From the NCBI GenBank assembly GCA_019419525.1, contig DXZU01000008.1, positions 1-49,008 on the forward strand: DNA of 49,008 bases, read 5' to 3'. Positions 8,111 to 15,171 of the stretch are shown here, in pieces. A program made the translations under genes and the position numbers. The notes under the pieces were generated by a model, which was not told where the DNA came from, ran no database searches, and was given only the letters and a program-made list of their open reading frames with translations. This DNA comes from Collinsella sp. GTDB lineage: Bacteria > Actinomycetota > Coriobacteriia > Coriobacteriales > Coriobacteriaceae. How positions within the stretch are numbered: position 1 is the first letter of the stretch; every line of letters begins with the position of its first letter.

Positions 8111-9226
8111 TTGAAGCGCACGATAATCAACCCGTTTAAGCCGACCGCTGGCGCTGAACCTCCGGTCCTTATCGGACGCGAGCGGGTTATTGATGATTTT
8201 AGGGACGGCATCGAAGAAGGCGTGGGCGCCCCCGGAAGGCTCATGCGCATTACCGGCCCGCGCGGGTCGGGCAAGACGGCGCTGTTGACAGAGCTCGGCG
8301 ATATTGCGAAGTCGTATGGTTGGCGCGTGGTTGACGTGACTGCGGCGGGCAGTATCGTCGACGCCATCCAACATGAGCTCGCACGCACCTCGGACAATAC
8401 CGAGCTTCATTTAGAAGCAAGTCTTGGTGTGGTGAAAGCGGGCGTATCTAAGTCCTTGACCGGGCCTGAGACGTTGCGGGGCGTCTTGACGAGCGTGGCG
8501 TCGCGGGAAACGCAACATGGTGCCGGTCTGCTGGTGACGGTCGATGAAATACAGGATGCGGATGCTGATGACGTGCGGCTCGTTGCAGCGGCCGTGCAGC
8601 ACCTTATCCGCGAACGCAAGAATATCGCGTTTGTATTTGCTGGCTTGACCATGGGCGTAATGGACCTCATCAACGGCCGTGCCCTTACATTTCTACAACG
8701 AGCTAAGGCTGAGGAGCTCGCCTCGATTCCGCTGTCGGATGTTTCGGATTCGATGGCTTCAACCGTGGAAGGTGCCGGTTTGCACTTGGATGGCAAGGCG
8801 CTTGAAATGACGGCTTGTGCTACGAGGGGATATGCGTATCTCGTGCAACTCGTGGGCTATCGCGTATTCGCGAATGCGCGCAGGCATGCCGACCGCGATG
8901 CGTCGATTTCACTTGAGGATGCCCAGAAGGGCATTGAAGATGCGTATGGGGAGTTTGAGGGCTCCGTGCTCGACGTTGCCCTTGCCGATTTGCCGCTTCG
9001 CGCGATTGAGTACCTCATTGCCATGGCCAAGCATGAGGGGAATGTGCCGACCAAAGAGATCGCAGCGGGGCTCTCCTTGCCCCCTGCGAGCCTGACAGCG
9101 ACACGACGGCAACTTATCAAGGCACAGGTTATCGATGCGCCCTCACGTGGCATGGTGAGGTTCTCGATTCCATTGCTGCGCGAATATCTGCTTAAGAGCT
9201 CGAATGAAATCCTATCAAGATATTGA
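8111..9226 (+). CDS. Stand-alone AAA ATPase (Orc1/Cdc6-like architecture)
   Basis: Predicted ATP-binding protein of about 371 residues, cytoplasmic. TTG at 8111 is preferred because GGAAGG lies 8 bases upstream; a GTG at 8102 would touch that site. The N-terminus NPFKPTAGAEPPVLIGRERV is typical of a group of actinobacterial ATPases. Walker A is GPRGSGKTAL (about residue 50) and Walker B is VTVDEIQDAD (about residue 143). An arginine-rich lid region follows, and a C-terminal winged-helix-like region (PTKEIAAGLSLPPASLTATR) suggests DNA binding. The family function is not established; similarity to Orc1/Cdc6 or STAND ATPases is structural only. It is preceded by array A and a 9-nt repeat block. 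Confidence 0.82.
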   Translation: MKRTIINPFKPTAGAEPPVLIGRERVIDDFRDGIEEGVGAPGRLMRITGPRGSGKTALLTELGDIAKSYGWRVVDVTAAGSIVDAIQHELARTSDNTELHLEASLGVVKAGVSKSLTGPETLRGVLTSVASRETQHGAGLLVTVDEIQDADADDVRLVAAAVQHLIRERKNIAFVFAGLTMGVMDLINGRALTFLQRAKAEELASIPLSDVSDSMASTVEGAGLHLDGKALEMTACATRGYAYLVQLVGYRVFANARRHADRDASISLEDAQKGIEDAYGEFEGSVLDVALADLPLRAIEYLIAMAKHEGNVPTKEIAAGLSLPPASLTATRRQLIKAQVIDAPSRGMVRFSIPLLREYLLKSSNEILSRY

Positions 9227-9314
9227 TATTTGTCGGATAGCTTGAAGGGGCCAAAAGCCAACGTCAGAGACTAAAAACGGCCTTCAACGCCGGCGATTGG
9301 TCCCTGCCAACCCA

Positions 9315-9353
9315 AAGAAGCCGCCGCAGGGATGGTTCCTGCGGCGGCTTCTT
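9315..9353. terminator. Bidirectional terminator between convergent genes
   Basis: A perfect 16-bp stem pairs AAGAAGCCGCCGCAGG (9315-9330) with CCTGCGGCGGCTTCTT (9338-9353) around a 7-base loop. It lies between the plus-strand ATPase and the minus-strand gene at 9472, with A and T tracts on each side, so it can serve both. Confidence 0.85.
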
Positions 9354-9382
9354 GCATCGTAGGGCGGAAATGATCGCCGAAA

Positions 9383-9417
9383 ACCACCACAAAGGGGACG
9401 GGCACCTTTGTGGTGGT
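9383..9417. repeat. ACCACCACAAAGG hairpin (dispersed family)
   Basis: ACCACCACAAAGG (9383-9395) and CCTTTGTGGTGGT (9405-9417) form a perfect 13-bp stem. It is followed by GGAGCGAGCTCGATGT, a stretch repeated at 10242-10257 just before another hairpin of the family, so the minus-strand gene 9472-10140 is bracketed by copies. Confidence 0.75.
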
Positions 9418-9471
9418 GGGGAGCGAGCTCGATGTCGCCGTTCGGGTTGAGCAACATTTCAATGAAAACCT

Positions 9472-10140
9472 CTACAGGATTTCGTCCGGGCTGGCGGATT
9501 TGGTCGTTTTGGGGATGCCGAGTTTGGACGATGCGAAATCGTCAACATTGTCCTTGATTCCATCTTTAGTGAAGACGGTGACCGTATAGGTGCTGTGCCC
9601 AAATTCGCTTTTGTCGCGTATCGCCCAGGCCTGCCAGTAGGCAGCTCTGCCTCGCTCTCTGATTTTTCCTATGCGGCGGAGTTCTGTTCGCTTTAATTTC
9701 TGGTCGCTGTCGACGGTTCGGCCGACCTCATCGGTGAGCCCGCACTGTTCAAGCAGTTTGTCGAGGACTTGGTTCATGTGACGCTCATCGGTGTTTGGAG
9801 CATAGTCGTAAGCGAGGGTGATGGAGGCAAGGGGTTGGTCATCGATCAGATAGTTCATCGCTTGAGGTTCAAGGTTGAAGTAGGGAGAACGTCCGTCGAC
9901 CTGACCGAGCAGCGGCAGCTTTGACCGCCAAAGCCCGGTGGGAATTGCATCTTCGTAGAGCACACCGCGGCAGATAAAGGAGAGCGAGGTGGCACGCGAG
10001 CCGGCGTCGACCATCCCGCACAAATCGAAGGGCGAGGCGATACCCAGGGAAAAGGGTGTGACGACGATAAGAAAGAGCATCACGATGGGTATGGCGAGAA
10101 TGGCAATGACGTTGCGAGCAGTAGAATAAGACGACTTCAT
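9472..10140 (-). CDS. Membrane-anchored protein of unknown function
   Basis: No family recognised. The 222-residue product starts at an ATG preceded by AAGGAG at 7 bases. An N-terminal hydrophobic segment (VIAILAIPIVMLFLIVVTPF) would anchor it in the membrane. The rest is soluble, with three cysteines near residues 41, 57 and 136, and a charged C-terminus. It has no obvious similarity to the other membrane-anchored unknown at 6795-7442. Both genes lie on the minus strand and both are flanked by dispersed repeats, suggesting interchangeable accessory cassettes. Transcription would end at the bidirectional terminator at 9315. Confidence 0.72.
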   Translation of the reverse strand: MKSSYSTARNVIAILAIPIVMLFLIVVTPFSLGIASPFDLCGMVDAGSRATSLSFICRGVLYEDAIPTGLWRSKLPLLGQVDGRSPYFNLEPQAMNYLIDDQPLASITLAYDYAPNTDERHMNQVLDKLLEQCGLTDEVGRTVDSDQKLKRTELRRIGKIRERGRAAYWQAWAIRDKSEFGHSTYTVTVFTKDGIKDNVDDFASSKLGIPKTTKSASPDEIL

Positions 10141-10265
10141 ATCTGCTCCTTGAGACGAAGAGCTATCAAGAACGGGAGAAATGAATATGCTTTAATCACA
10201 GTTCATTTTAACCTCAATACGAGCAGGAATAACGGATATTAGGAGCGAGCTCGATGTTGATGTGG

Positions 10266-10300
10266 ACCAACACAAAGGTGCCTGTCCCCTTTGTGGTGGT
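10266..10300. repeat. ACCAACACAAAGG hairpin preceding array B
   Basis: ACCAACACAAAGG (10266-10278) pairs with CCTTTGTGGTGGT (10288-10300) with one mismatch. It ends 8 bases before array B, the same spacing as the hairpin before array A. Confidence 0.7.
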
Positions 10301-10308
10301 TCCGTTTG

Positions 10309-10443
10309 TCTCGATCTGTAACAGCTGGGCTGTTAAAAGCGGGCCTGGTGTTACAGATTGAGATTTTTGGGCGGGGCTCCGCGCTCCATCTCAATCTGTA
10401 ACACCTGGGACCGAAAAGGGCTGCCAGATGTTACAGATTGAGA
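10309..10443. repeat. Array B: four 15-nt motifs in alternating orientation, 40-nt period
   Basis: Forward motifs TCTCGATCTGTAACA (10309) and TCTCAATCTGTAACA (10389) alternate with TGTTACAGATTGAGA at 10349 and 10429. All three intervals are exactly 25 nt. The intervals resemble the first, second and fifth intervals of array A (for example CCTGGGACCGAAAAGGG in both), so array B equals array A minus one 80-nt unit. The two arrays are paralogous. The stretch 10141-10621 otherwise holds only the leader elements listed separately. Confidence 0.9.
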
Positions 10444-10507
10444 CAGTTGGGTTCCACGGTCGCGCCGGACCGACACTCTCAAGTCCTATCTCTCAATCAC
10501 TCAGAAA

Positions 10508-10543
10508 ATCTTATATATAGAGACTTAGATTTATGTATAAGAT
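10508..10543. promoter_or_regulatory. Inverted repeat in the clpB upstream region
   Basis: ATCTTATA (10508-10515) and TATAAGAT (10536-10543) form a perfect 8-bp inverted repeat with a 20-nt AT-rich spacer, and the similarity extends inward (ATCTTATATATA versus ATCTTATACATA on the other strand). It lies about 80 bases upstream of clpB. It may be an operator overlapping the promoter. It does not match the HAIR consensus CTTGAGT-N7-ACTCAAG. Confidence 0.45.
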
Positions 10544-10582
10544 CGCGCAAAGCTGGCAACAATACTTCTCGAACAACGTGAA

Positions 10583-10600
10583 GCCGCCCCGTAGGGCGGC
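10583..10600 (+). promoter_or_regulatory. Small leader hairpin before clpB
   Basis: GCCGCCC (10583-10589) pairs with GGGCGGC (10594-10600) around CGTA, ending 12 bases before the AGAGGTG ribosome-binding site. It would sit in the 5' leader and could affect translation or mRNA stability. Confidence 0.4.
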
Positions 10601-10621
10601 CACCCCAAGAGAGGTGATTCC

Positions 10622-13249
10622 ATGAGAATCGATAAGCTAGCGATGACGTCGCGTGAGGCGCTGCAGACCGCCATGAGCACGGCTGCCGATGCGCAGGCCG
10701 GCGCGGTGGAGCCGATTCACCTGCTATCCGCCCTGCTCGGTGCCGGCGAGCGCAATATCTCCGTGATCATCGAGCGCATCGGCGCCGATCCGGCCCAGCT
10801 CGCACGCTCCACACAAGAAGCCATCGACCACGCGCCCAAGGTTTCGGGCGAGGGCCAGCAGATGGGTCTGTCCAATGAGCTCGTCCGCGTCATCGAGAAG
10901 GCCGAGAAGAAGGCCACCAAGATGGGCGACAGCTTTGTGGTGACCGAGCATCTGCTGATGGCGCTTGCCGAGGACAAGGGCGAGGCTGGTCGTGTACTGC
11001 GTGACGCTAGCGTGACCAAGGAGCGCATCGAGCAGGTCTACGAGGAGCTGCGTGGCGATGACCGCGTGACGTCTGCCGAGGACAAGACCCAGTTTGAGGC
11101 GCTGGAGCAGTACGGCCGCAATATCTGCGACCTTGCCCGTGCCGGCAAGCTCGACCCGGTCATCGGCCGTACCGACGAGATCCGTCGTACCATTCAGGTC
11201 CTGTCCCGCCGCACCAAGAACAACCCCGTGCTCATTGGCGAGCCGGGCGTTGGCAAGACAGCTATTGTCGAGGGCATCGCCCAGCGTATCGTGGCCGGCG
11301 ACGTGCCGAGCACCCTGCGCGATCGCGACCTCATCGAGCTCGACATGAGCGCGCTGGTCGCCGGCGCCAAGTACCGCGGCGAGTTCGAGGACCGCTTGAA
11401 GGCTGTGCTCAAGGAAGTGCAAAAATCTGAGGGCAAGGTCATCCTGTTCATCGATGAGCTCCACACCATCGTGGGCGCGGGTGCCACCGAGGGCTCCATG
11501 GATGCCGGCAACATCCTGAAGCCGGCGCTCGCCCGTGGCGACTTGCACGCAATCGGCGCGACCACGCTTGACGAATACCGCAAGTACATCGAGAAGGACG
11601 CGGCGCTCGCCCGTCGTTTCCAGACCGTTATGGTGAGCGAGCCTACCGTCGAGGACACCATCTCGATCCTGCGTGGCCTCAAGGAGAAGTACGAGATCTT
11701 CCACGGCGTGCATATCACCGATAGCGCGCTCGTGGCAGCTGCCGACCTCTCCGATCGCTACATCGCCGACCGCTTCCTGCCCGACAAGGCCATCGACCTG
11801 GTCGATGAGGCCGCAAGCCGCCTGCGCATGGAGCTCGACAGCATGCCGGTCGAGATCGACGCCACCACGCGTCAGCTCACCCAGCTGCAGATCGAGGAGC
11901 AGGCGCTCATGAAGGAGACCGATGACGCCTCCAAGGAGCGTCTGGAAGCCCTGCGCCAGGAGATTGCCGAGGTCCAGGAAAAGCTCAACGTGCAAAAGGC
12001 CGGCTGGCTCAACCAAAAGAACGCCATCGACCACGTGCAGGAGCTTAAGGGCCAGCTTGACGAGGCCAAGAGCGAAGAGGAGCGCGCGACGCGCAACGGC
12101 GACCTGGGTCGTGCGTCCGAGCTGCGCTTCTCCGTGATTCCGGGCCTGCAGCAGCAGATTCAGGAGTCCGAGGCCGCGCTCGAGGCACAAAAGGAGCAGG
12201 ACGGCGAGGGCCTCAACGAGCAGGTGACCTCCGACGAGATTGCCGAGGTCGTGAGTGCCTGGACCGGCGTGCCCGTGTCCAAGATGATGCAGGGCGAGCT
12301 CGACAAGCTCAAGGGCCTGGAGGGCGAGCTGCATAAGCGCGTCATCGGTCAGGACGAGGCCGTGTTCGCTGTGGCCGCGGCCGTGCGCCGTAGCCGTGCG
12401 GGCCTCTCCGATCCGGACAAGCCCATCGGCAGCTTCTTCTTCCTGGGCCCCACCGGCGTAGGCAAGACCGAGCTCGCCAAGGCGCTGGCCGAGTGCCTGT
12501 TCGATGATGAGCGCGCGCTCGTGCGTATCGACATGTCCGAGTATATGGAGAAGTTCAGCGTCCAGCGTCTGATCGGTGCGCCTCCGGGATACGTAGGCTA
12601 CGACGAGGGCGGCCAGCTCACCGAGGCCGTGCGCCGTCGTCCGTACTCCGTGATCTTGCTCGACGAGATGGAGAAAGCTCACCCGGATGTCTTTAACGTG
12701 CTGCTGCAGGTGCTCGACGATGGCCGTCTAACCGATGGCCAGGGTCGCCAAGTGTCCTTCAAGAACACGATTATCATCATGACGAGCAACGTGGGCTCCA
12801 AGGCTATCGCCGAGCTTTCCGGCAAGGACGAGGAAGAGATGCGCCATCAGGTCGACGCGGCCATGGCTCAGACCTTCCGCCCCGAGTTCCTCAACCGTAT
12901 CGACGATATCGTGGTGTTCCATCCGCTCGGCATGGCGCAAATCGAAAAGATCGTCGATATCCAGCTTGCCGATGTCCGCGCACGTCTTGCCAAGGAGCGC
13001 ATGACGCTTGCCATCACTCCGGCGGCCAAGCAGATGCTCGCCGTGGGTGGTCTGGACCCCGTGTTCGGTGCCCGTCCGCTCAAGCGCCTGGTCCAGCGCG
13101 AGGTCGTGGACGCCATCGCCGCCGCCATCATCGACGGTACGGTGCGCGAGGGCGATCAGGTGACGGTCGATGCCGACAAGGACGGCGGCTTTACCGTCGT
13201 GTGCGACAACACGCCGTCTGCTACCTACGAGGTCCCCGACGCCGAGTAG
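10622..13249 (+). CDS. clpB: Disaggregase ClpB (Hsp100)
   Basis: Two-ring AAA+ disaggregase of 875 residues that, with DnaK/DnaJ/GrpE, rescues aggregated proteins in the cytoplasm. Visible in order: the N-terminal double Clp repeat; nucleotide-binding domain 1 with Walker A GEPGVGKTAIVEG and ILFIDELHTIVGAG; a coiled-coil middle domain rich in Gln/Glu/Lys (about residues 400-540) that separates ClpB from ClpA/ClpC; nucleotide-binding domain 2 with GPTGVGKTELAKAL and VILLDEMEKAHPDVFN; and the C-terminal FGARPLKRLVQR segment. Length is normal. AGAGGTG precedes the ATG. The gene is about 6.7 kb from hspR; control by HspR is common for clpB in actinobacteria, but no clear HAIR element is visible here. 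Confidence 0.97.
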   Translation: MRIDKLAMTSREALQTAMSTAADAQAGAVEPIHLLSALLGAGERNISVIIERIGADPAQLARSTQEAIDHAPKVSGEGQQMGLSNELVRVIEKAEKKATKMGDSFVVTEHLLMALAEDKGEAGRVLRDASVTKERIEQVYEELRGDDRVTSAEDKTQFEALEQYGRNICDLARAGKLDPVIGRTDEIRRTIQVLSRRTKNNPVLIGEPGVGKTAIVEGIAQRIVAGDVPSTLRDRDLIELDMSALVAGAKYRGEFEDRLKAVLKEVQKSEGKVILFIDELHTIVGAGATEGSMDAGNILKPALARGDLHAIGATTLDEYRKYIEKDAALARRFQTVMVSEPTVEDTISILRGLKEKYEIFHGVHITDSALVAAADLSDRYIADRFLPDKAIDLVDEAASRLRMELDSMPVEIDATTRQLTQLQIEEQALMKETDDASKERLEALRQEIAEVQEKLNVQKAGWLNQKNAIDHVQELKGQLDEAKSEEERATRNGDLGRASELRFSVIPGLQQQIQESEAALEAQKEQDGEGLNEQVTSDEIAEVVSAWTGVPVSKMMQGELDKLKGLEGELHKRVIGQDEAVFAVAAAVRRSRAGLSDPDKPIGSFFFLGPTGVGKTELAKALAECLFDDERALVRIDMSEYMEKFSVQRLIGAPPGYVGYDEGGQLTEAVRRRPYSVILLDEMEKAHPDVFNVLLQVLDDGRLTDGQGRQVSFKNTIIIMTSNVGSKAIAELSGKDEEEMRHQVDAAMAQTFRPEFLNRIDDIVVFHPLGMAQIEKIVDIQLADVRARLAKERMTLAITPAAKQMLAVGGLDPVFGARPLKRLVQREVVDAIAAAIIDGTVREGDQVTVDADKDGGFTVVCDNTPSATYEVPDAE

Positions 13250-13294
13250 ATTTGTGGGACATGCCTTAAAATCTGCCAGCCGTCTCTAAACGCC

Positions 13295-13332
13295 AAGGGC
13301 GGCGGATCCAATTGGGTCCGCCGCCCTTTTTC
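13295..13332 (+). terminator. Rho-independent terminator of clpB
   Basis: AAGGGCGGCGGA (13295-13306) pairs with TCCGCCGCCCTT around a short loop and is followed by a T-run (13326-13331). It lies 45 bases after the clpB stop. Confidence 0.88.
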
Positions 13333-13383
13333 GTGCGACAATCGATTATGTAGAACACGATTGCATGGCAAGGAGATATGCAG

Positions 13384-13566
13384 ATGATAGACAAGAACAA
13401 GACGAATGCGCCGGTTGCCAACGCCGCGCCGGCCGCGCCCAAGCCTGCGCCTAAGCCGCGCGACCCCTACATCCGTGCCGAGAACGAGGATGACGACGGC
13501 TACGATCCTTATAGCGATCGTCGCCCCGAGCGCGAGCCCCTCTTCGAAGCTGACCCCTGGCGTTAA
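13384..13566 (+). CDS. Small Pro/Ala-rich, acidic protein
   Basis: A 60-residue product starting at the ATG at 13384, placed 8 bases after AAGGAG; an in-frame ATG at 13378 is too close to that site. The first half is Ala/Pro/Lys-rich (APAAPKPAPKPRDPY) and the second half is acidic with DDDGYDPYSD and a terminal DPWR. It has no hydrophobic segment and no recognisable domain, and is probably disordered. It has its own ribosome-binding site and sits between two terminators, so it appears to be an independent short transcript. Confidence 0.65.
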   Translation: MIDKNKTNAPVANAAPAAPKPAPKPRDPYIRAENEDDDGYDPYSDRRPEREPLFEADPWR

Positions 13567-13606
13567 GTAGCTCATTTGGGACGGGGCTTTTTAGCTACTT
13601 TGTTTT
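13565..13606 (+). terminator. Terminator after the small gene
   Basis: AAGTAGCT (13565-13572) pairs with AGCTACTT (13593-13600), followed by TGTTTT. The loop is 20 bases long. The stem begins within the stop codon of the small gene. Confidence 0.55.
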
Positions 13607-13706
13607 CGGCTAGAGGCGTTTATGCCTGCCCCCCCTCGGCCGCTCGATATCCTCCGGGAGGGGCCACTAATAGAAAACTTGCTTATCCATTAATCAAGAT
13701 ACGAAT

Positions 13707-13766
13707 AATCTTGCTCTCCTGCTAATCAAGAATCGTTATAATCTTGATTAGCAGGAGAGCAAGATT
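13707..13766. promoter_or_regulatory. Perfect 25-bp palindrome in the leader of the DUF4143 ATPase
   Basis: Arms 13707-13731 and 13742-13766 are fully complementary around a 10-base loop. The left arm begins AATCTTGCTCTCCTGC. A further AATCAAGAT just upstream (about 13692-13700) pairs with the start of the left arm, offering an alternative smaller hairpin. The right arm ends 8 bases before the ATG at 13775 and would sit beside the GGAG ribosome-binding site. It is a strong candidate for an operator, a leader RNA switch or a transposon-end relic. Confidence 0.8.
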
Positions 13767-13774
13767 GGAGAATT

Positions 13775-15127
13775 ATGGCATTCAACGACTTGGTGGCTCA
13801 AAAAATAAAGGACTTTGAGCAACAGGGGATTCCGCAGGTCTTTGAGCGCGACCTTGATCTGGGCAACCCGCAGGAGCCAAAGCGCGACAACATCGTATAT
13901 GTGATTGTGGGCGCCCGTCGTTGTGGAAAGACGTATCGCCTGTATCAGGAGATACGGCGGCTTCAGGGCCAAGGCGTCGAGCTTGACCGGATGCTATATT
14001 TCAATTTTGAGGATGAGCGCTTGCGTCCGTATGAGCCATCGCTACTAGCGGACGTGCTCGATACATTCTATGCACTATATCCTGCTGCTCGAGGCGAGGG
14101 CGCCTACCTTTTCTTTGACGAGATCCAGGAAATACCCGAATGGGGTGCGTTTCTGCGACGCGTGGTCGATACGGAGAAGGCGACCGTTTACGTGACGGGG
14201 TCTTCTTCTAAGATGCTGTCCTCAGAACTTAAGAGCGAGTTCAGGGGCCGTTCTCTTGTGCGAGAGCTTTTTCCGTTGAGTTTTTCGGAATACGTCCGAT
14301 ATAAGACGGGGGGCGTTCCTGAGTCGAACGCGCCCTTCTCCTCGAGCGATGCAGCGTTGCTCAGACACCATCTGGTCGGATATCTCGAGCGAGGGGGATT
14401 CATCGCGACACTTGAGCAGACGCCCGCAGACGCGATTCAGCTGCTACAGGAATATGCGTCGCGAACGGTCGCCATGGACGTCGTTGAACGTTACGACGTC
14501 AAGAACCCCCGTTTGGCCTCGCTGTTTCTGGCGCGGTGCATGGCATCTTCGGGACGAGAGCTGTCAGTGAACAAAGTGTACAACGAGTTCAAGAGCAGAC
14601 AGATATCCGTCAGTCGAAATACGCTCAGTGACTTACTTGAGTATTACGAGGACGCCTACCTGCTGTTTTCGGTGCCGGAGTTCACGCGTTCGCTTGCAAA
14701 TAATACGCGGTCTGCGTCCAAGGTCTACGCCGTCGATCCTGCGATGTTCGGAGCGTTCTCCCCCGCATCGGCACTGGATCAGGGTCAGAGGCTCGAGACC
14801 GCGGTGTTCAATGCACTCAGAAGAAGGACCCCCGCCGTGCGGCCCGGTTCGGTTTGCCGCCTGCTGATTAAAGATAAGAATAAAAGCCATGAGGTGGACT
14901 TTGTGGCTGGGGATGCACTGCTCATGCAGGCTTACGGCCTGATTCAGGTAAGTGTGGATATGACAAGCGAGAAAACGCGCGAGCGCGAAATTGCCGCGCT
15001 CGATGCCGCGATGGCCCAGTTTGATCTTGGCGAGTCGGCAATCGTTACCATGGATGAGCAGGCCGATATTCCATGCAAACACGGCGTGGTACATGCTGTG
15101 CCCGCATGGAAGTGGCTCCTTTCCTAA
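13775..15127 (+). CDS. ATP-binding protein, AAA_14/DUF4143 type
   Basis: A 450-residue predicted ATPase. Walker A is VGARRCGKTY (about residue 50) and Walker B is LFFDEIQEIPEW. A sensor-like VTGSSSKML is followed by the family segment LVRELFPLSFSEYV. The C-terminal DUF4143 region has a nuclease-like look: YAVDPAMFGAF, RLETAVFNALRR, and SHEVDFV followed by a QVS segment, resembling the D-ExK pattern of restriction-type folds. Such proteins are abundant in gut anaerobes and archaea, are often linked to defence or mobile DNA, and have no settled function. Ribosome-binding GGAG is 4 bases before the ATG, directly after the 25-bp palindrome. GC content is a little lower than in the neighbouring housekeeping genes. 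Confidence 0.85.
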   Translation: MAFNDLVAQKIKDFEQQGIPQVFERDLDLGNPQEPKRDNIVYVIVGARRCGKTYRLYQEIRRLQGQGVELDRMLYFNFEDERLRPYEPSLLADVLDTFYALYPAARGEGAYLFFDEIQEIPEWGAFLRRVVDTEKATVYVTGSSSKMLSSELKSEFRGRSLVRELFPLSFSEYVRYKTGGVPESNAPFSSSDAALLRHHLVGYLERGGFIATLEQTPADAIQLLQEYASRTVAMDVVERYDVKNPRLASLFLARCMASSGRELSVNKVYNEFKSRQISVSRNTLSDLLEYYEDAYLLFSVPEFTRSLANNTRSASKVYAVDPAMFGAFSPASALDQGQRLETAVFNALRRRTPAVRPGSVCRLLIKDKNKSHEVDFVAGDALLMQAYGLIQVSVDMTSEKTREREIAALDAAMAQFDLGESAIVTMDEQADIPCKHGVVHAVPAWKWLLS

Positions 15128-15171
15128 TCGTCTATGGATTTGCGAGGCCAGGACTCAGGTGTCATGGTCCG

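Noticed and set aside
8111..9226. Plasmid replication initiator or integrated plasmid origin
   Set aside because: The ATPase resembles a stand-alone chromosomal family, and no rep, par or mobilisation genes are nearby; the 9-nt repeats alone are not enough.
10484..10506. HspR HAIR operator upstream of clpB
   Set aside because: CTCTCAAG and CTCTCAAT occur as direct, not inverted, copies and do not fit CTTGAGT-N7-ACTCAAG.
10724..12682. Long open frame (652 codons) antisense to clpB
   Set aside because: It lies wholly opposite a highly conserved clpB. GC-rich codon usage creates long antisense frames. Its Leu/Ala/Gly-rich product shows no domain, and it has no convincing start site.
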